Shown: piece by piece, positions 28,520-39,467 of the stretch
Position numbering within the stretch: position 1 is the stretch's first letter
Layout: each line of letters starts with the position of its first letter
Position numbers and translations under genes: made by a program
Origin: Chloroflexota bacterium
GTDB lineage: Bacteria; Chloroflexota; Anaerolineae; Promineifilales; Promineifilaceae
NCBI GenBank assembly: GCA_018004935.1
Contig: JAGNBF010000014.1
Location: 35,015 to 99,014, forward strand
Direction: 5' to 3'
DNA: 64,000 nucleotides
The notes under the pieces: model-generated
What the model was told of the DNA's origin: nothing
Database searches by the model: none
The model's input: the letters and a program-made list of their open reading frames with translations, nothing else

Positions 28520-28677
28520 GTAAGTGTTCAGTTATCCCGCCCGGTGGTCAAACCACCGGGCTAAACATACGGAGCTTTGCGGGCCAAAACCCCAGGCCAG
28601 CGGCCTTTGTAACCATAGCCCGGTCGTTTTCCGTCGGGGCGGGTCTGGCGGATGAATTTATATGACTGAACGCTTAC
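28520..28677. mobile_element. 158-bp MITE-like element with perfect 8-bp target duplication
   Basis: Ends GTAAGTGTTCAGTT and GACTGAACGCTTAC. Flanked on both sides by GGCCAGGG (28512-28519 and 28678-28685), a perfect 8-bp duplication. The interior has GGTGGTCAAACCACC and TAGCCCGG/CCGTCGGGGCGGG fold-backs. Full copies also at 57759-57914 and 63463-63621. GTAA ends with 8-bp duplications are typical of IS66-family transposition. Confidence 0.88.
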
Positions 28678-28689
28678 GGCCAGGGTTAA

Positions 28690-28795
28690 GAAAACGGCCC
28701 CAATTAATATACTTACCACGGTCATAAAGTGACATTTTGTTAGCGGCAACAGATTGGTAGGTTTGGACTGAAGACCCATCCCCTTTAACGTGACG
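28690..28795. repeat. Reversed tail of the hairpin element long form
   Basis: Reads in reverse the CAAAATGTCACTTTATGACC and GGGTCTTCAG tail seen at 22700-22810 and 36330-36405. Confidence 0.65.
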
Positions 28796-28843
28796 CACAC
28801 CCCTTTTCTCATCCTGCCTTGCAGAGACTAAATTGTTACTTTA

Positions 28844-28890
28844 TTGCTACTCATTTTTGCTTATGTTAGAATTGTGAAAAGTTACACGAA
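28844..28890 (+). promoter_or_regulatory. rex promoter with Rex-box-like site
   Basis: TTGCTA (28844-28849), 17-bp spacer, TAGAAT (28867-28872). Overlapping the -10 and start is TTGTGAAAAGTTACACGAA (28872-28890), close to the Rex operator TTGTGAAnnnnTTCACAA in its left half and weaker in the right. Suggests NADH/NAD-dependent autoregulation. Confidence 0.5.
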
Positions 28891-28914
28891 CAAAACTATT
28901 AAAGGATCCCAGGT

Positions 28915-29547
28915 GTGTCTGAGGAAATACCCGATATTGTCATTGGGCGCTTACCAGTTTATTTACGCGCCCTCACCAACATGGCCGAAACTGGCGACAA
29001 ATTTACAACCTCATCCCATGAGTTAGGGGAACGATTAGGCATTAGTTCCGCTCAAATCCGGAAAGATTTATCCCATTTTGGTGAATTCGGTAAACAAGGT
29101 ACGGGCTATCACATCAACTACCTGATCGTGCAATTGCGCCAAATTTTGCACCTTGATCGAGAGTGGCCGGTGGCGCTCATTGGTGCAGGCCATATTGGTC
29201 ATGCTTTGGCCAGTTACAACGGCTTTCAGCATCGCGGTTTCCGCATTGCCCACCTCTTTGATAATGATACGGCAAAAATAGGCACACAAATCGGTAAACT
29301 CACCATCCAGCCGATTGTAGAAATGATTGATGTCCTTAAGCGAGAGAAGACGCAAGTAGCTATTTTGGCCGTGCCTGCGGCCGCGGCACAAAATATTGCC
29401 GACAAAATTGCCCAGACTTATGTGCGGGCCATTCTTAATTACGCCCCCGTTCACCTCAACGTACCTCCACACATACATGTGCGCCATAATGATCCGGTGA
29501 TTCAGATGCAACGTATGGCCTTTTATTTGGATACGGAGTTAAAATAA
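28915..29547 (+). CDS. rex: Redox-sensing transcriptional repressor Rex
   Basis: 210 residues, GTG start. N-terminal winged helix (about 5-80; IGRLPVYLRAL, SAQIRKDLSHFGEFGKQGTGY) and a C-terminal Rossmann domain with NAD motif VALIGAGHIGHALASY (about 85-100), plus FDNDTAKIG and AILAVPAAAAQ. Senses the NADH/NAD ratio and represses respiration and fermentation genes when NAD is high. Single gene closed by a strong terminator. GCGGCCGC at 29377 encodes the Ala run in VPAAAAQ, a place where homologues also have small residues. Confidence 0.95.
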   Translation: MSEEIPDIVIGRLPVYLRALTNMAETGDKFTTSSHELGERLGISSAQIRKDLSHFGEFGKQGTGYHINYLIVQLRQILHLDREWPVALIGAGHIGHALASYNGFQHRGFRIAHLFDNDTAKIGTQIGKLTIQPIVEMIDVLKREKTQVAILAVPAAAAQNIADKIAQTYVRAILNYAPVHLNVPPHIHVRHNDPVIQMQRMAFYLDTELK

Positions 29548-29602
29548 AGAACCGACATCACTTTGGTTTGGCTCCGAAAAATTCATTACCCAAGCCAGAA
29601 TT

Positions 29603-29635
29603 AAAAAGCCCGTTCAATTACTGAACGGGCTTTTT
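29603..29635 (+). terminator. Intrinsic terminator of rex
   Basis: AAAAAGCCCGTTCA / TGAACGGGCTTTTT, 14-bp stem, loop ATTAC, then TGTTTT. Also usable for the convergent mreB end. Confidence 0.92.
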
Positions 29636-29716
29636 GTTTTATTCCCTAACCTGTCTCTTCTCAATATGCCGGGGAAAACATGGCCTGAGCTTGCCGAAGC
29701 GGTGTTGCCATAGACA

Positions 29717-30733
29717 TTATAAATCAGGGATACTCCGTTGGAGAATAGGCAATTCGGCCAAGGCCTTCCCTGCGCCCAAAGCCGTACAGGCGATAGGATT
29801 GTCAGCAATGTAAGCGGGTACACCCGTTTCTCGAGTAAGCAGAGTATCCATTTCCCGTAAGAGAGCGCCCCCACCGGTTAGAGCCATTCCTCGGTCTATA
29901 ATGTCTGAGGAAAGCTCCGGGGGTGTTTTGGCCAGCACGGCTCGCACTACATTGACCATCGCTCCGAGTGGTTCGCTAATAGCCTCAGCCACTTCGCCCG
30001 AAGTGATGGTAATGGTACGGGGTAAACCAGCCACCTGATCACGCCCTTGTACTTGCATTTCCAGCGGTTCATCCAGGGGCATGGCCGCCCCAATTTTGAT
30101 TTTGATCTCTTCCGCTGTCGGTTCGCCAATGATCAAATTGTATTTGCGGCGTATGTAAGCCATAATGGCTTCATCCAGGCGCACTCCCCCTACACGGACT
30201 GATTCGGCACAGACAATACCATTCATCGAGACAACGGCGGCTTCTGTAGATCCGCCTCCCAGGTCTACGACCATATTGCCTGTGGGTGTACCAACTGGCA
30301 GACCCGCACCAATCGCGGCCGCAAGCGGTTCATGAATCAAATGCACTTCCCGTGCTCCCGCTGTCAGGCTGGCTTCACGCACAGCCCGTTTTTCCACACT
30401 GGTTACCCCATACGGAACCGTCACCATCACTATGGGACGGCGTAAATTAATGCGTCCAGACACCTTGTCAATGAAGTAACGGAGCATTGCTTCCGTAACA
30501 AAGTAGTCAGCAATAACGCCTTCGCGTAGCGGGCGCATTACCTCAATCTCTTCTGGCGTGCGACCATACATTTCCCGGGCGGCACGACCAACTTCCACAA
30601 TTACCGTGCGTGTGCCATCGTCCCGAATTGCCACAACCGAGGGTTCTTGAAGGACAACCCCCCGGCCCTGCAAATGGACTAACACATTAACGGTGCCTAA
30701 ATCAATCGCAATATACGGCGTAAAAAGAGCCAT
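29717..30733 (-). CDS. mreB: Rod-shape actin homologue MreB
   Basis: 338 residues, standard length. Actin-fold motifs: [18 protein letters not shown] (phosphate 1), [32 protein letters not shown] (connect 1), [15 protein letters not shown] (phosphate 2), [18 protein letters not shown] (adenosine). Forms membrane-associated filaments that guide cell-wall synthesis in elongated or filamentous cells. mreC/mreD are not adjacent. Upstream, across a 223-bp gap with a 20-bp hairpin, lies atpC on the same strand. Confidence 0.95.
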   Translation of the reverse strand: MALFTPYIAIDLGTVNVLVHLQGRGVVLQEPSVVAIRDDGTRTVIVEVGRAAREMYGRTPEEIEVMRPLREGVIADYFVTEAMLRYFIDKVSGRINLRRPIVMVTVPYGVTSVEKRAVREASLTAGAREVHLIHEPLAAAIGAGLPVGTPTGNMVVDLGGGSTEAAVVSMNGIVCAESVRVGGVRLDEAIMAYIRRKYNLIIGEPTAEEIKIKIGAAMPLDEPLEMQVQGRDQVAGLPRTITITSGEVAEAISEPLGAMVNVVRAVLAKTPPELSSDIIDRGMALTGGGALLREMDTLLTRETGVPAYIADNPIACTALGAGKALAELPILQRSIPDL

Positions 30734-30856
30734 AAGTAACTAGCAATAGATGTCAAGATAATGATTTTGGTGGTGACGCTTTAGCGGACAAACCTTGACT
30801 CACTGAAGCTTCAATTTAGATCACAAAACATTTTCTTAAAGTCTATAAAAAGAAAA

Positions 30857-30909
30857 GACCAAAGACGAATGACAAGAGAATAAACATATCTTGTCATTCG
30901 TCTTTGGTC
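30857..30909 (-). terminator. 20-bp perfect hairpin after atpC
   Basis: GACCAAAGACGAATGACAAG / CTTGTCATTCGTCTTTGGTC, 13-nt loop, between atpC and mreB. Minus-strand reading continues into TTTTCTTTTTATAG, so it may terminate the atp operon. Its word-like sequence belongs with other reiterated-word inverted repeats in this window. Confidence 0.6.
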
Positions 30910-30956
30910 AACTGTTAAACGTTGGGCAAAGGATCCAGAAAGAAACCTCTTATCGG

Positions 30957-31403
30957 TTATTCATGGTCACTAGATAGATGCGACATTGCCCGCCGACGTT
31001 GCCGTTTACCGGCTACATCAATACGGATTTGCGCCTTTTGCAGAGCGATCTGGATTTGCTGGTAGTGCATGGGATCCGCCGGAACACCTTCTTTCATCAT
31101 CTGTTCCGCTTTTTGTCGTGCCTTCTGCGCCCGGTCAATATCAATCTCTTCGGCATGTTCTGCTGAATCTGCCAAAATGATGACATGATCCGGTTGAACC
31201 TCAGCAAAGCCACCCCCTACGGCGAAATACTCTTCTTTACCGTGGGAGCGTACCATTATTTCGCCAAAACTCAACGCCGTCAGCAAGGCTGAATGATTGG
31301 GGAGAATACCCATCACACCCTCAACACCGGGCAGACTCACATAGTCAACGTCATTGCTATAAGCAACGCGCTCCTGGGTCACAATTTCACAACGAAGGGG
31401 CAT
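30957..31403 (-). CDS. atpC: ATP synthase F1 epsilon subunit
   Basis: 148 residues from the ATG at 31403 (AGGTG upstream); the frame is open to 31442. N-terminal beta-sandwich (CEIVTQERVAYSNDVDYVSL, PGVEGVMGILPNHSALLTAL, FAVGGGFAEVQPDHVIILAD) and a C-terminal two-helix domain (EEIDIDRAQKARQKAEQMM). Central-stalk subunit that couples and inhibits F1. Last gene of the atpAGDC cluster. Confidence 0.93.
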   Translation of the reverse strand: MPLRCEIVTQERVAYSNDVDYVSLPGVEGVMGILPNHSALLTALSFGEIMVRSHGKEEYFAVGGGFAEVQPDHVIILADSAEHAEEIDIDRAQKARQKAEQMMKEGVPADPMHYQQIQIALQKAQIRIDVAGKRQRRRAMSHLSSDHE

Positions 31404-31491
31404 AAACACACCTGATAAGCGTAGTGGGTAGGGGGTAAACACCCCATAATAACTGGGTTTACCGCTTACATACCACGCGCTACATTTCTGA

Positions 31492-32904
<1,413 letters not shown>

Positions 32905-32944
32905 CTAAGTAAGGATGAGTGGTGTTACATACAGCCACAAAATC

Positions 32945-33850
32945 CTAACGTTTAATTGCTTCTGCCCCGCCAACGATGTCTAGGATTTCGTTGGTGATAC
33001 TAGTTTGGCGGGCTTTATTTCGTTCAAGGGTAAGGATGTCAATCAACTCCGCCGCATTATCGGTCGCATTATTCATGGCTACCATACGGGCGCTATGTTC
33101 GCTCGCCAGGGCTTCCAGAACCGATTGATAAATCTGTAACTCGGTAAAACGGGGCAAAACGATGTTGAGCAGGGCGGTAGGCTCTGGTTCATAATCATAT
33201 ACCCGTTCATTGACTCCGGTCAGGGTTACCTTGTTAACATATTCAGAAACGGCCATACCCTCAAAATCAAGCGGTTTGAGGGGTAGGAGTTGTTTGACTC
33301 GCGGCACACGAGTGATCAGGTTCACAAAGTCGGTATAACCAATAAAAACCTGGTCCACTTTACCAGACAGGTAATCATCGGTGACGATCTGGGCAATGGG
33401 TGTTACATCCAGGATGGAAGGGGGATCCGGCATCTTATCGAAAGCGGCGATAACGTTGTGCCCTCGGCGGATCAATAGGTCTCGCCCTTTGCGCCCAACG
33501 GTGATCAATTGCACGGGTGTACCCACAACACGGATAAAAGCTTCAGCGCGGCTTACAATATTAGTGTTATAGGCCCCAGCAAGACCCCGGTCACCGGAGA
33601 TAAGGATAAGGGCTGTATTTTTGAGTTGCGGCCGCACCGTCAATAGCGGATGAGCATTATTGCCTACCCCTGGCTGAGAGGCCAGGTTGTTCAAAATCTC
33701 AAACGCCTTCCCCGCATAAGCCCGTGTCGCCTCCACCTGCTTCTGTGCCCGGCTGGCCTTCGAGGCCGATACCGCCGCCAGGGCACTCGTCACCTGGGAG
33801 ATATTTTTGACACTGCGGATTCGTTTGTTTAGCTCGCGTTCACTGGCCAC
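32945..33850 (-). CDS. atpG: ATP synthase F1 gamma subunit
   Basis: 301 residues, GTG start with GAGGAG upstream. N-terminal coiled-coil helix (ELNKRIRSVKNISQVTSALA), central Rossmann-like part (ALILISGDRGLAGAYNTNIV) and C-terminal helix (MVAMNNATDNAAELIDILTL, NKARQTSITNEILDIVGGAEA). The rotating shaft in F1. Sits between atpA and atpD. Confidence 0.96.
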   Translation of the reverse strand: MASERELNKRIRSVKNISQVTSALAAVSASKASRAQKQVEATRAYAGKAFEILNNLASQPGVGNNAHPLLTVRPQLKNTALILISGDRGLAGAYNTNIVSRAEAFIRVVGTPVQLITVGRKGRDLLIRRGHNVIAAFDKMPDPPSILDVTPIAQIVTDDYLSGKVDQVFIGYTDFVNLITRVPRVKQLLPLKPLDFEGMAVSEYVNKVTLTGVNERVYDYEPEPTALLNIVLPRFTELQIYQSVLEALASEHSARMVAMNNATDNAAELIDILTLERNKARQTSITNEILDIVGGAEAIKR

Positions 33851-33862
33851 GAGTTTCTCCTC

Positions 33863-33945
33863 TCATGCAGTAAACAGTGCGCAGTAAACCGTAAACAGTC
33901 TCTTTACTTTGTTGCTGTTCACTGTTCACTGTTCACTGTTGACTT
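33863..33945. repeat. Reiterated-word inverted repeat in atpA-atpG spacer
   Basis: CAGTAAACAGTGCGCAGTAA and CCGTAAACAGT oppose ACTGTTCACTGTTCACTG and TTGACTTTAC. A mid-operon hairpin that could lower expression of distal genes or protect message ends. Confidence 0.7.
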
Positions 33946-35612
33946 TACGCTGACCAACTGGCGTTAAAATCTTGAATCGCCTGTTTTAACATACCTTCAA
34001 CCTGATCATTCCAGGCTCCGGTCTCCAGGATAGGACGCCCCACATGAGCTTGTGCTGTATCCATATAACGGACGAAGGCATCACGCCACTCATGGACCTT
34101 ATTTGCGGCTATGCTATCCAGAAAACCCCGTGAAACGGCATAAATAAGCATAACCTGGTGATCCAATCGCCAGGGGCGATACTGGGGTTGTTTGAGCATT
34201 TCCATCGTCCGTTCCCCACGGGAAAGTTGCCGTTGCGTGGCCGCGTCCAGGTCTGAACCGAACTGGGCAAAGGCGGCCAGTTCCCGGTATTGGGAAAGGT
34301 CGGCCTTCAGACCACCAGACACCTTACTCATGGCGCGTTTCTGCGCCGCCGAACCCACACGGGACACTGAGAGGCCAGTATTGATAGCCGGACGTTGACC
34401 AGCGTTGAACAAATCTGTTTCCAGGAAAATCTGACCATCAGTGATGGAGATCACGTTGGTGGGGATATAGGCCGATACGTCACCCAGCAGGGTTTCAATA
34501 ATAGGTAACGCCGTGAGAGAACCGCCAGAACCCGGTACTTTTTTGGCCTCGTATTTTTCCGGGTCTTCCATTTGTTTCAGGTCTTCCTGAATGTGGTCGT
34601 GAGCCAGATTACCAAAATACAGTTTGCCATTCACGCCTTTGGTCTGGCTTGTGACTTCGGTACCTTTGGCAACGATGACAAACTCATCACGTAGACGCAC
34701 AGATCGTTCGAGTAGGCGGCTATGTAAGGAGAAAATGTCGCCAGGATAAGCTTCACGACCAGGGGGGCGGCGCAGAATGAGCGACATCTGGCGGTAAGCC
34801 CAGGCGTGTTTGGAAAGGTCGTCGTAAATAACCAGGGCGTCTTTCCCCTGGTGCATAAACTCTTCACCAATAGCACAGCCAGCATAAGGAGCGAAATATT
34901 GCATGGGGGCGGGGTCGGAAGCACCAGCAACAACAACAACGGTGTAATCCATGGCCCCGTATTTTTCTAGCGTAGAAACGACTTGGGCAACCTGACCAAT
35001 ACGTTGACCAATGGCGACATAGATGCACACCATGTCGTTCCCTTTTTGGTTGATGATTGTGTCCAGGCAGATAGCGGTTTTGCCCGTCTGGCGGTCACCA
35101 ATGATGAGTTCACGCTGGCCGCGCCCGATGGCGAACATGGAGTCAATGGCCATGATGCCAGTTTGCACAGGTGTATCTACCCCTTTACGTTCAATGACAC
35201 CAGGGGCAATACGTTCCAGGGGTTGTGTTCTGGTGGTACGGATGGGGCCTTTGCCGTCAATGGGATTTCCCAAAGCATCCACCACTCGACCAATCAACGC
35301 GTCACCCACAGGTACTGAAGCGATGCGTCCGGTGGCGCGAACTTCGTTACCGACTTCAATGCCGGAATAGTCACCCATGACAACGATACCCACGTTGTCG
35401 GGTTCCAGGTTCAGGGCTAGACCGGTGACGCCGTTGCTGAACTCCACCAATTCCATTGATTTTACATCGGCCAGGCCATCTGCCAGGGCGATACCGTCAT
35501 ACACGGAGATGACGGTGCCCACACTTTGGGTGGCAAGGGTGGGTTTGAACTCCTGAATTTGTTTCAGGAAGGATTCGGCAATATTTGTAAATTCGGGGGC
35601 AATTGACGCCAT
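33945..35612 (-). CDS. atpA: ATP synthase F1 alpha subunit
   Basis: 555 residues, slightly longer than the usual 500-510 because of the C-terminus. GAGGAGG precedes the ATG. P-loop [14 protein letters not shown] (about 170), MEYTVVV-type strand, [32 protein letters not shown] (contains the conserved region near the catalytic Arg) and [12 protein letters not shown]. Non-catalytic nucleotide-binding subunit. First gene of atpAGDC; atpH and the Fo genes are missing upstream, where 1.2 kb of repeats intervene. No GCGGCCGC in the whole gene. Confidence 0.97.
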   Translation of the reverse strand: MASIAPEFTNIAESFLKQIQEFKPTLATQSVGTVISVYDGIALADGLADVKSMELVEFSNGVTGLALNLEPDNVGIVVMGDYSGIEVGNEVRATGRIASVPVGDALIGRVVDALGNPIDGKGPIRTTRTQPLERIAPGVIERKGVDTPVQTGIMAIDSMFAIGRGQRELIIGDRQTGKTAICLDTIINQKGNDMVCIYVAIGQRIGQVAQVVSTLEKYGAMDYTVVVVAGASDPAPMQYFAPYAGCAIGEEFMHQGKDALVIYDDLSKHAWAYRQMSLILRRPPGREAYPGDIFSLHSRLLERSVRLRDEFVIVAKGTEVTSQTKGVNGKLYFGNLAHDHIQEDLKQMEDPEKYEAKKVPGSGGSLTALPIIETLLGDVSAYIPTNVISITDGQIFLETDLFNAGQRPAINTGLSVSRVGSAAQKRAMSKVSGGLKADLSQYRELAAFAQFGSDLDAATQRQLSRGERTMEMLKQPQYRPWRLDHQVMLIYAVSRGFLDSIAANKVHEWRDAFVRYMDTAQAHVGRPILETGAWNDQVEGMLKQAIQDFNASWSA

Positions 35613-36079
35613 GCACCAACCTCCTCTGAGGAATTATGAAGGATGAATCAGGCAGGACGTAAAGTTTGCGTGACACACGATACGTGATGCGTGACCAATT
35701 TATAAAGTCCGTTCACGTTGACCATTGTACGTTTTACTTTTGTCCATCCTGTAGTTTTTGAGATTTAGGCAAGTGTAACGGGTCAGACACCGCCTGACAG
35801 TCTTGCCGATATTACCTTACCGTTGCCCTTTTGTCCAACAATTCACAAATGGGTCGTAGGTTATATAGAGATTATGGGGAAGGGATAGTTACATTGGGAA
35901 AGAGCTACTGGTCAACTTGTGCATTTTATCACAAGTTGAAAGGGAACGTCAAAGGCTGTGAATGATTTTCAGTAATTGGTAATTTGAGTATTTCGCTGAT
36001 TTTGCCAATGGGTATAAACTGGAGTTTGGAGTGAGCGGGTTTACTTCTCCTCTCTATACTGTGAAAGGGCACGATCTGA
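35613..36079. other. Upstream region of the atp operon
   Basis: No gene. A GTGACACACGATACGTGATG imperfect palindrome lies near 35670-35697, and the atp promoter is presumably here, but no convincing -35/-10 pair was identified. Composition is AT-richer than the flanks. Confidence 0.4.
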
Positions 36080-36405
36080 CATTTTCCCAGAGAGTGGCGG
36101 TTCAGGTCATTTAATAATCACCACACGCCTGATTATCAGGGCGGGAATGGGGCCATGTTTTTGTGCCTGGTCTCATGATCGGTTTGTCCGAGGCGGCCCC
36201 CACCCCTAACCCCGCTCCCAGGGGCGGGGAACTATTTCTGGTATGGTTTGGCGGGTGGACGTCCGCCAAACCGCACCATTGGTTTTCCCCCCTTCCCTTT
36301 GGGAAGAGGGGTAGGGGGATGGGTCTTCTGCCCAGGCTTACTCAGCAGTTGCCGCCAACAAAATGTCATTTTATGACCGTGGTAAGTATAGTTCTTGTGC
36401 TCTTT
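36080..36405. repeat. Hairpin element, copy G, long form
   Basis: Matches 22503-22810 along its length. Central stem TGGTATGGTTTGGCGG (36239-36254) with CCGCCAAACCGCACCA (36263-36278), one mismatch and G-T pairs, loop region GGAC. Tail CAAAATGTCATTTTATGACC. Confidence 0.8.
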
Positions 36406-36641
36406 TCTTGGTCTAAACTTCAGGTTAGGGTTTACGGGCTGTGGCTGGTGTTCTCACCGAAGCCCAACGAGTATGGCAGGAGTTCCCCATGAGCATGTCG
36501 CTCACCAAGTGGAATGAAAATAACGCCACCATTTTTCATTCCTATCCGTGTTTCCACTATCCGTGGATATTTTCGCAAGAGACCGGCTACAGCGTAAAAG
36601 CGCAATAACTGATCACGAACAGTATATTTGACAAAGATGTT

Positions 36642-36750
36642 GGTTCTTGGGGGTTTCGTGGGGTGCGGGCAACCCTTGTGGTTGCTTATACGGGCAGGCA
36701 CAAGGCCAGCCCCTACATCTGGTGTCAACCCCCTGAATTCTCAAAGAACC
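36642..36750. mobile_element. 110-bp MITE-like element, reversed copy
   Basis: Left end GGTTCTTGGGGGTTTCGTGG, right end CTGAATTCTCAAAGAACC. Flanks AAGATGTT and AAAATGTT match in 7 of 8 positions. 36430-36585 upstream holds a GCTGTGGCTGGTGTTCTCACC hairpin relic and the CACGGAT/CATTTTC repeat. Confidence 0.78.
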
Positions 36751-36800
36751 AAAATGTTTTTTAAACTACTGACAGTAAGGCAGTAAAGGGGGGATTCAAT

Positions 36801-39224
36801 TTGTACGCACCCCGAAAAGTTGGGTTACAATTTTGGCTTATGGGTGGACAAGAAGACCGTCGTACTCGTTGGGTATTAGGCATCATTCTCCTGGCATATC
36901 TGGTAGTGACTATTGGTTATGGTATTGTGAACCCTCTTTTTGAAGCGCCGGATGAGAACTGGCATTATTTTACGGTGCAGTATGTGGCGGAGATGGGTCG
37001 TCTGCCCGTTGTTATGGCGGAATATGATGAATTTATGAGTCAGGAGGCGGCCCAGCCGCCTCTTTATTATATGTTGGGGGCTTTGCTTATTGCGCCTATT
37101 GATACGGCGGCCGCACGGGAGCAGGTGTGGCCGAATCCGTTTGGCGGAACTGGGAACGCGGCCGCGCTTACTAACCGCAATCAATTTATTCATACGGTAC
37201 AGGAAGAGTGGCCCTGGCGAGGGTATGTCCTGGCGGGACACATCTTGCGTTTGTTTTCTACGTTCCTGGGCTTGGGAACATTAATTTGTGTTTATTATTG
37301 TGTGGATTTCTTTTTTGGTCCCGCAGTGGGCTATCCCCAATCTAGAGTCACTATTTATTACCCGCTTTTGGCGACGGCAATGGTGGCCTTTTGGCCTCAG
37401 TTTAATTTTGTTCATGCTTCGGTGACGAATGATGGGCTAATAACGTTTTTGTGTGCGGCCGCGCTTGGTCAACTTCTGGCGCTTAGCCAACGATTTGGGG
37501 CAACGTCGAGTGGGGACATATCGTTGACTGGGAGTGGTCTTTTGCCCTTTGTCCGTTGCTCGTTATCTGTTCCTTATAAGGGGCGGCTATTGCTGTTAGG
37601 GTTGACGGTTGCGGCCGCGGTGCTAAGCAAAAATGCAGGAACATTATTGTTACTGTTCTGTCTGGGGTTTTTTGTGGTTATGGCCTGGTGGAAACGAGAG
37701 GTGAAGGTATTGGGCGCGGCCGCGATTTATACCCTTCTCCCTGTTTTACTCCTGAGTGGCTGGTTATGGTGGCGTAATTGGCTACTTTACGGCGATCCCA
37801 CAGCCGCCACTGTTTTTGTGCGTATTGCTGGGGGAGATAGGGGTTACACTCTCTGGCAAGTTTTGGCGGAAACACCCGGTTTGTGGGCTTCACTGTTTGC
37901 TATTTTTGGCTGGTTTAATGTACGTGCTTCGGAAAGTGTGTTTTGGGTCTGGTATACGTTGGTAGCCGTAGCCCTGATCGGTTGGGGTATTCGATTTGTT
38001 AGCCGGGGGCAAAGGAATAAGGTTATAGATGCGAACATGGGTTGGCCAGATCGAACCCTCACCCTCTTGTCGCTTTTGTTGATGGGATGGGTTTTGCTAG
38101 TTTATGTAGGGCTGGTTTCTTTTATGTTGAAGACTCCCGCGGCACAGGGGCGCTTACTTTTCCCGGCTCTTGTCCCCCTGGTGTTAGGGTTGGTAGGGGG
38201 GTGGCAAGGTTGGGAGTACCTGTTGGCTTACCGTGATGAAGGTTTGCCCAAAGGGGGTATCGCACACCGGAACTATGCGCGGCATAGGGTAGTTTGGCGT
38301 GTGCCTTACGTTTTGTATACGTTTCCGGGATTGGCGCTTTTGACGACGCTGGTTTGCCTGGGTTTTGTCATTCCTGAGGCCTATGCGCGGCCGCAAACCA
38401 TTCCTCAACTTCCTGCCACAGTTATGCCTCTAAACGAAATGATCGGTGATGGGTTACATCTAATAGGGGCACAAATAGAAACCCTAGAGACCTGGCCTGG
38501 TGAACCGGTATGGCTAACTTTGTACTGGCAGGCGCAACCCGTGCCTGTGGAAGCACCAGAAATAATGGTGGAGTTTTTTGGTCTGGATTTGACGACACCC
38601 GTAGCCCGGTTACATAGTTATCATGGGCGCGGATTATTCCCCGCCTCTTTATGGCCGGAGGGTGTGATAATAGCGGACCGGACGGCTTTACGCCTCACAG
38701 AAGAGGCGGATGTTCCTGTTGTGGCGCGGGGGTTTGTGCGTGTTGTGGATGATGTTGATGGTGTGTACTTTGGCAAGGTAAAGGTTATTCCCGCCCAATG
38801 GCCGGTAGCTCCACAAACAATTCTGGCCACGGTGGGTGAAGAGATTGAGTTACGGCAGGTGAATTTTGCTCCAGAGGTGGTTGAACCGGGGGATGTGGTG
38901 GTTATACAGGTGATATGGAGGGCCGCGGCCGCGACAGCTACCGATTTAACCACCTTTATTCACCTGGGGGATCCTGCCGAATCGCCCCTGGCTACAGGAG
39001 ATAACCAGCCACGTCAGGGGCATTACCCTACCTCAGCCTGGGCTGTAGGTGAAGTCATTGAGGATGAATACTATTTAACAATACCCCTCAATCTTCCTGC
39101 TGGTAAATACCCTTTAGTAATTGGCATGTATGATGCGGCCGCGGACATTCGTCTATCGCTTATGGTTGCCGGGCAACGCCAACTCAATGATGCTTACCTG
39201 GTGGGTTATCTGGTGGTGGAATAA
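36801..39224 (+). CDS. Multi-pass glycosyltransferase-like membrane protein
   Basis: 807 residues if the TTG at 36801 (after AAAGGGGGG) is used; ATG at 36840 is an alternative. About ten membrane helices to residue 560. The first periplasmic loop reads NPLFEAPDENWHY and then QEAAQPPLYYMLGALL. This is the acidic (DE) and QPPLYY signature of GT-C/DUF2142-like enzymes that use polyprenyl-phosphate sugars. About 570-807: two beta-sandwich domains (WLTLYWQAQPV, TTFIHLGDPAESPLATGDNQ) seen in Chloroflexota GT-C proteins. Probably glycosylates a surface polymer or protein. Eight GCGGCCGC copies. Confidence 0.75.
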   Translation: MYAPRKVGLQFWLMGGQEDRRTRWVLGIILLAYLVVTIGYGIVNPLFEAPDENWHYFTVQYVAEMGRLPVVMAEYDEFMSQEAAQPPLYYMLGALLIAPIDTAAAREQVWPNPFGGTGNAAALTNRNQFIHTVQEEWPWRGYVLAGHILRLFSTFLGLGTLICVYYCVDFFFGPAVGYPQSRVTIYYPLLATAMVAFWPQFNFVHASVTNDGLITFLCAAALGQLLALSQRFGATSSGDISLTGSGLLPFVRCSLSVPYKGRLLLLGLTVAAAVLSKNAGTLLLLFCLGFFVVMAWWKREVKVLGAAAIYTLLPVLLLSGWLWWRNWLLYGDPTAATVFVRIAGGDRGYTLWQVLAETPGLWASLFAIFGWFNVRASESVFWVWYTLVAVALIGWGIRFVSRGQRNKVIDANMGWPDRTLTLLSLLLMGWVLLVYVGLVSFMLKTPAAQGRLLFPALVPLVLGLVGGWQGWEYLLAYRDEGLPKGGIAHRNYARHRVVWRVPYVLYTFPGLALLTTLVCLGFVIPEAYARPQTIPQLPATVMPLNEMIGDGLHLIGAQIETLETWPGEPVWLTLYWQAQPVPVEAPEIMVEFFGLDLTTPVARLHSYHGRGLFPASLWPEGVIIADRTALRLTEEADVPVVARGFVRVVDDVDGVYFGKVKVIPAQWPVAPQTILATVGEEIELRQVNFAPEVVEPGDVVVIQVIWRAAAATATDLTTFIHLGDPAESPLATGDNQPRQGHYPTSAWAVGEVIEDEYYLTIPLNLPAGKYPLVIGMYDAAADIRLSLMVAGQRQLNDAYLVGYLVVE

Positions 39225-39313
39225 GGGGCGGTTTGTGAGCCGCCCCCTATCCGATATACCGATTGCTGGGCGAAAGGCTCAAGAGCCGAAGTAACTGTAT
39301 AGGCGAAGCCGTC

Positions 39314-39412
39314 TTAATTGTTCTTCTTTTCTTTGCGCTCTTTCTTCTCTTTTTTATTTAACTTTGGCTTGTTGGTTTTACCATTCTTGCCTTTTTCTTG
39401 TCCTTTTGCCAT
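39314..39412 (-). CDS. 32-residue highly basic small protein
   Basis: Sequence starts MAKGQEKGKNGKTNKPKL and ends KEKKERKEKKNN; half the residues are Lys or Arg. AAAGGAG is spaced 7 bases before the ATG, a better binding site than most genes here. Short MAKGQ-type Lys-rich proteins are found in many bacteria without known function, and RNA or ribosome binding is plausible. It follows the FHA kinase gene (39468-41174) on the same strand, 55 bp downstream, and may share its transcript. Confidence 0.65.
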   Translation of the reverse strand: MAKGQEKGKNGKTNKPKLNKKEKKERKEKKNN

Positions 39413-39467
39413 TTTTATTCTCCTTTTGATGAGCACATCCAGGCCCGTAAATCCTATACGTCTAACC

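Noticed and set aside
28561-28812. 83-codon minus-strand open frame
   Set aside because: Covers the mobile element and repeat tail; no coding signature.
36163-36492. 109-codon plus-strand open frame
   Set aside because: Lies within the long-form hairpin element; the same false frame arises at 22369-22820.
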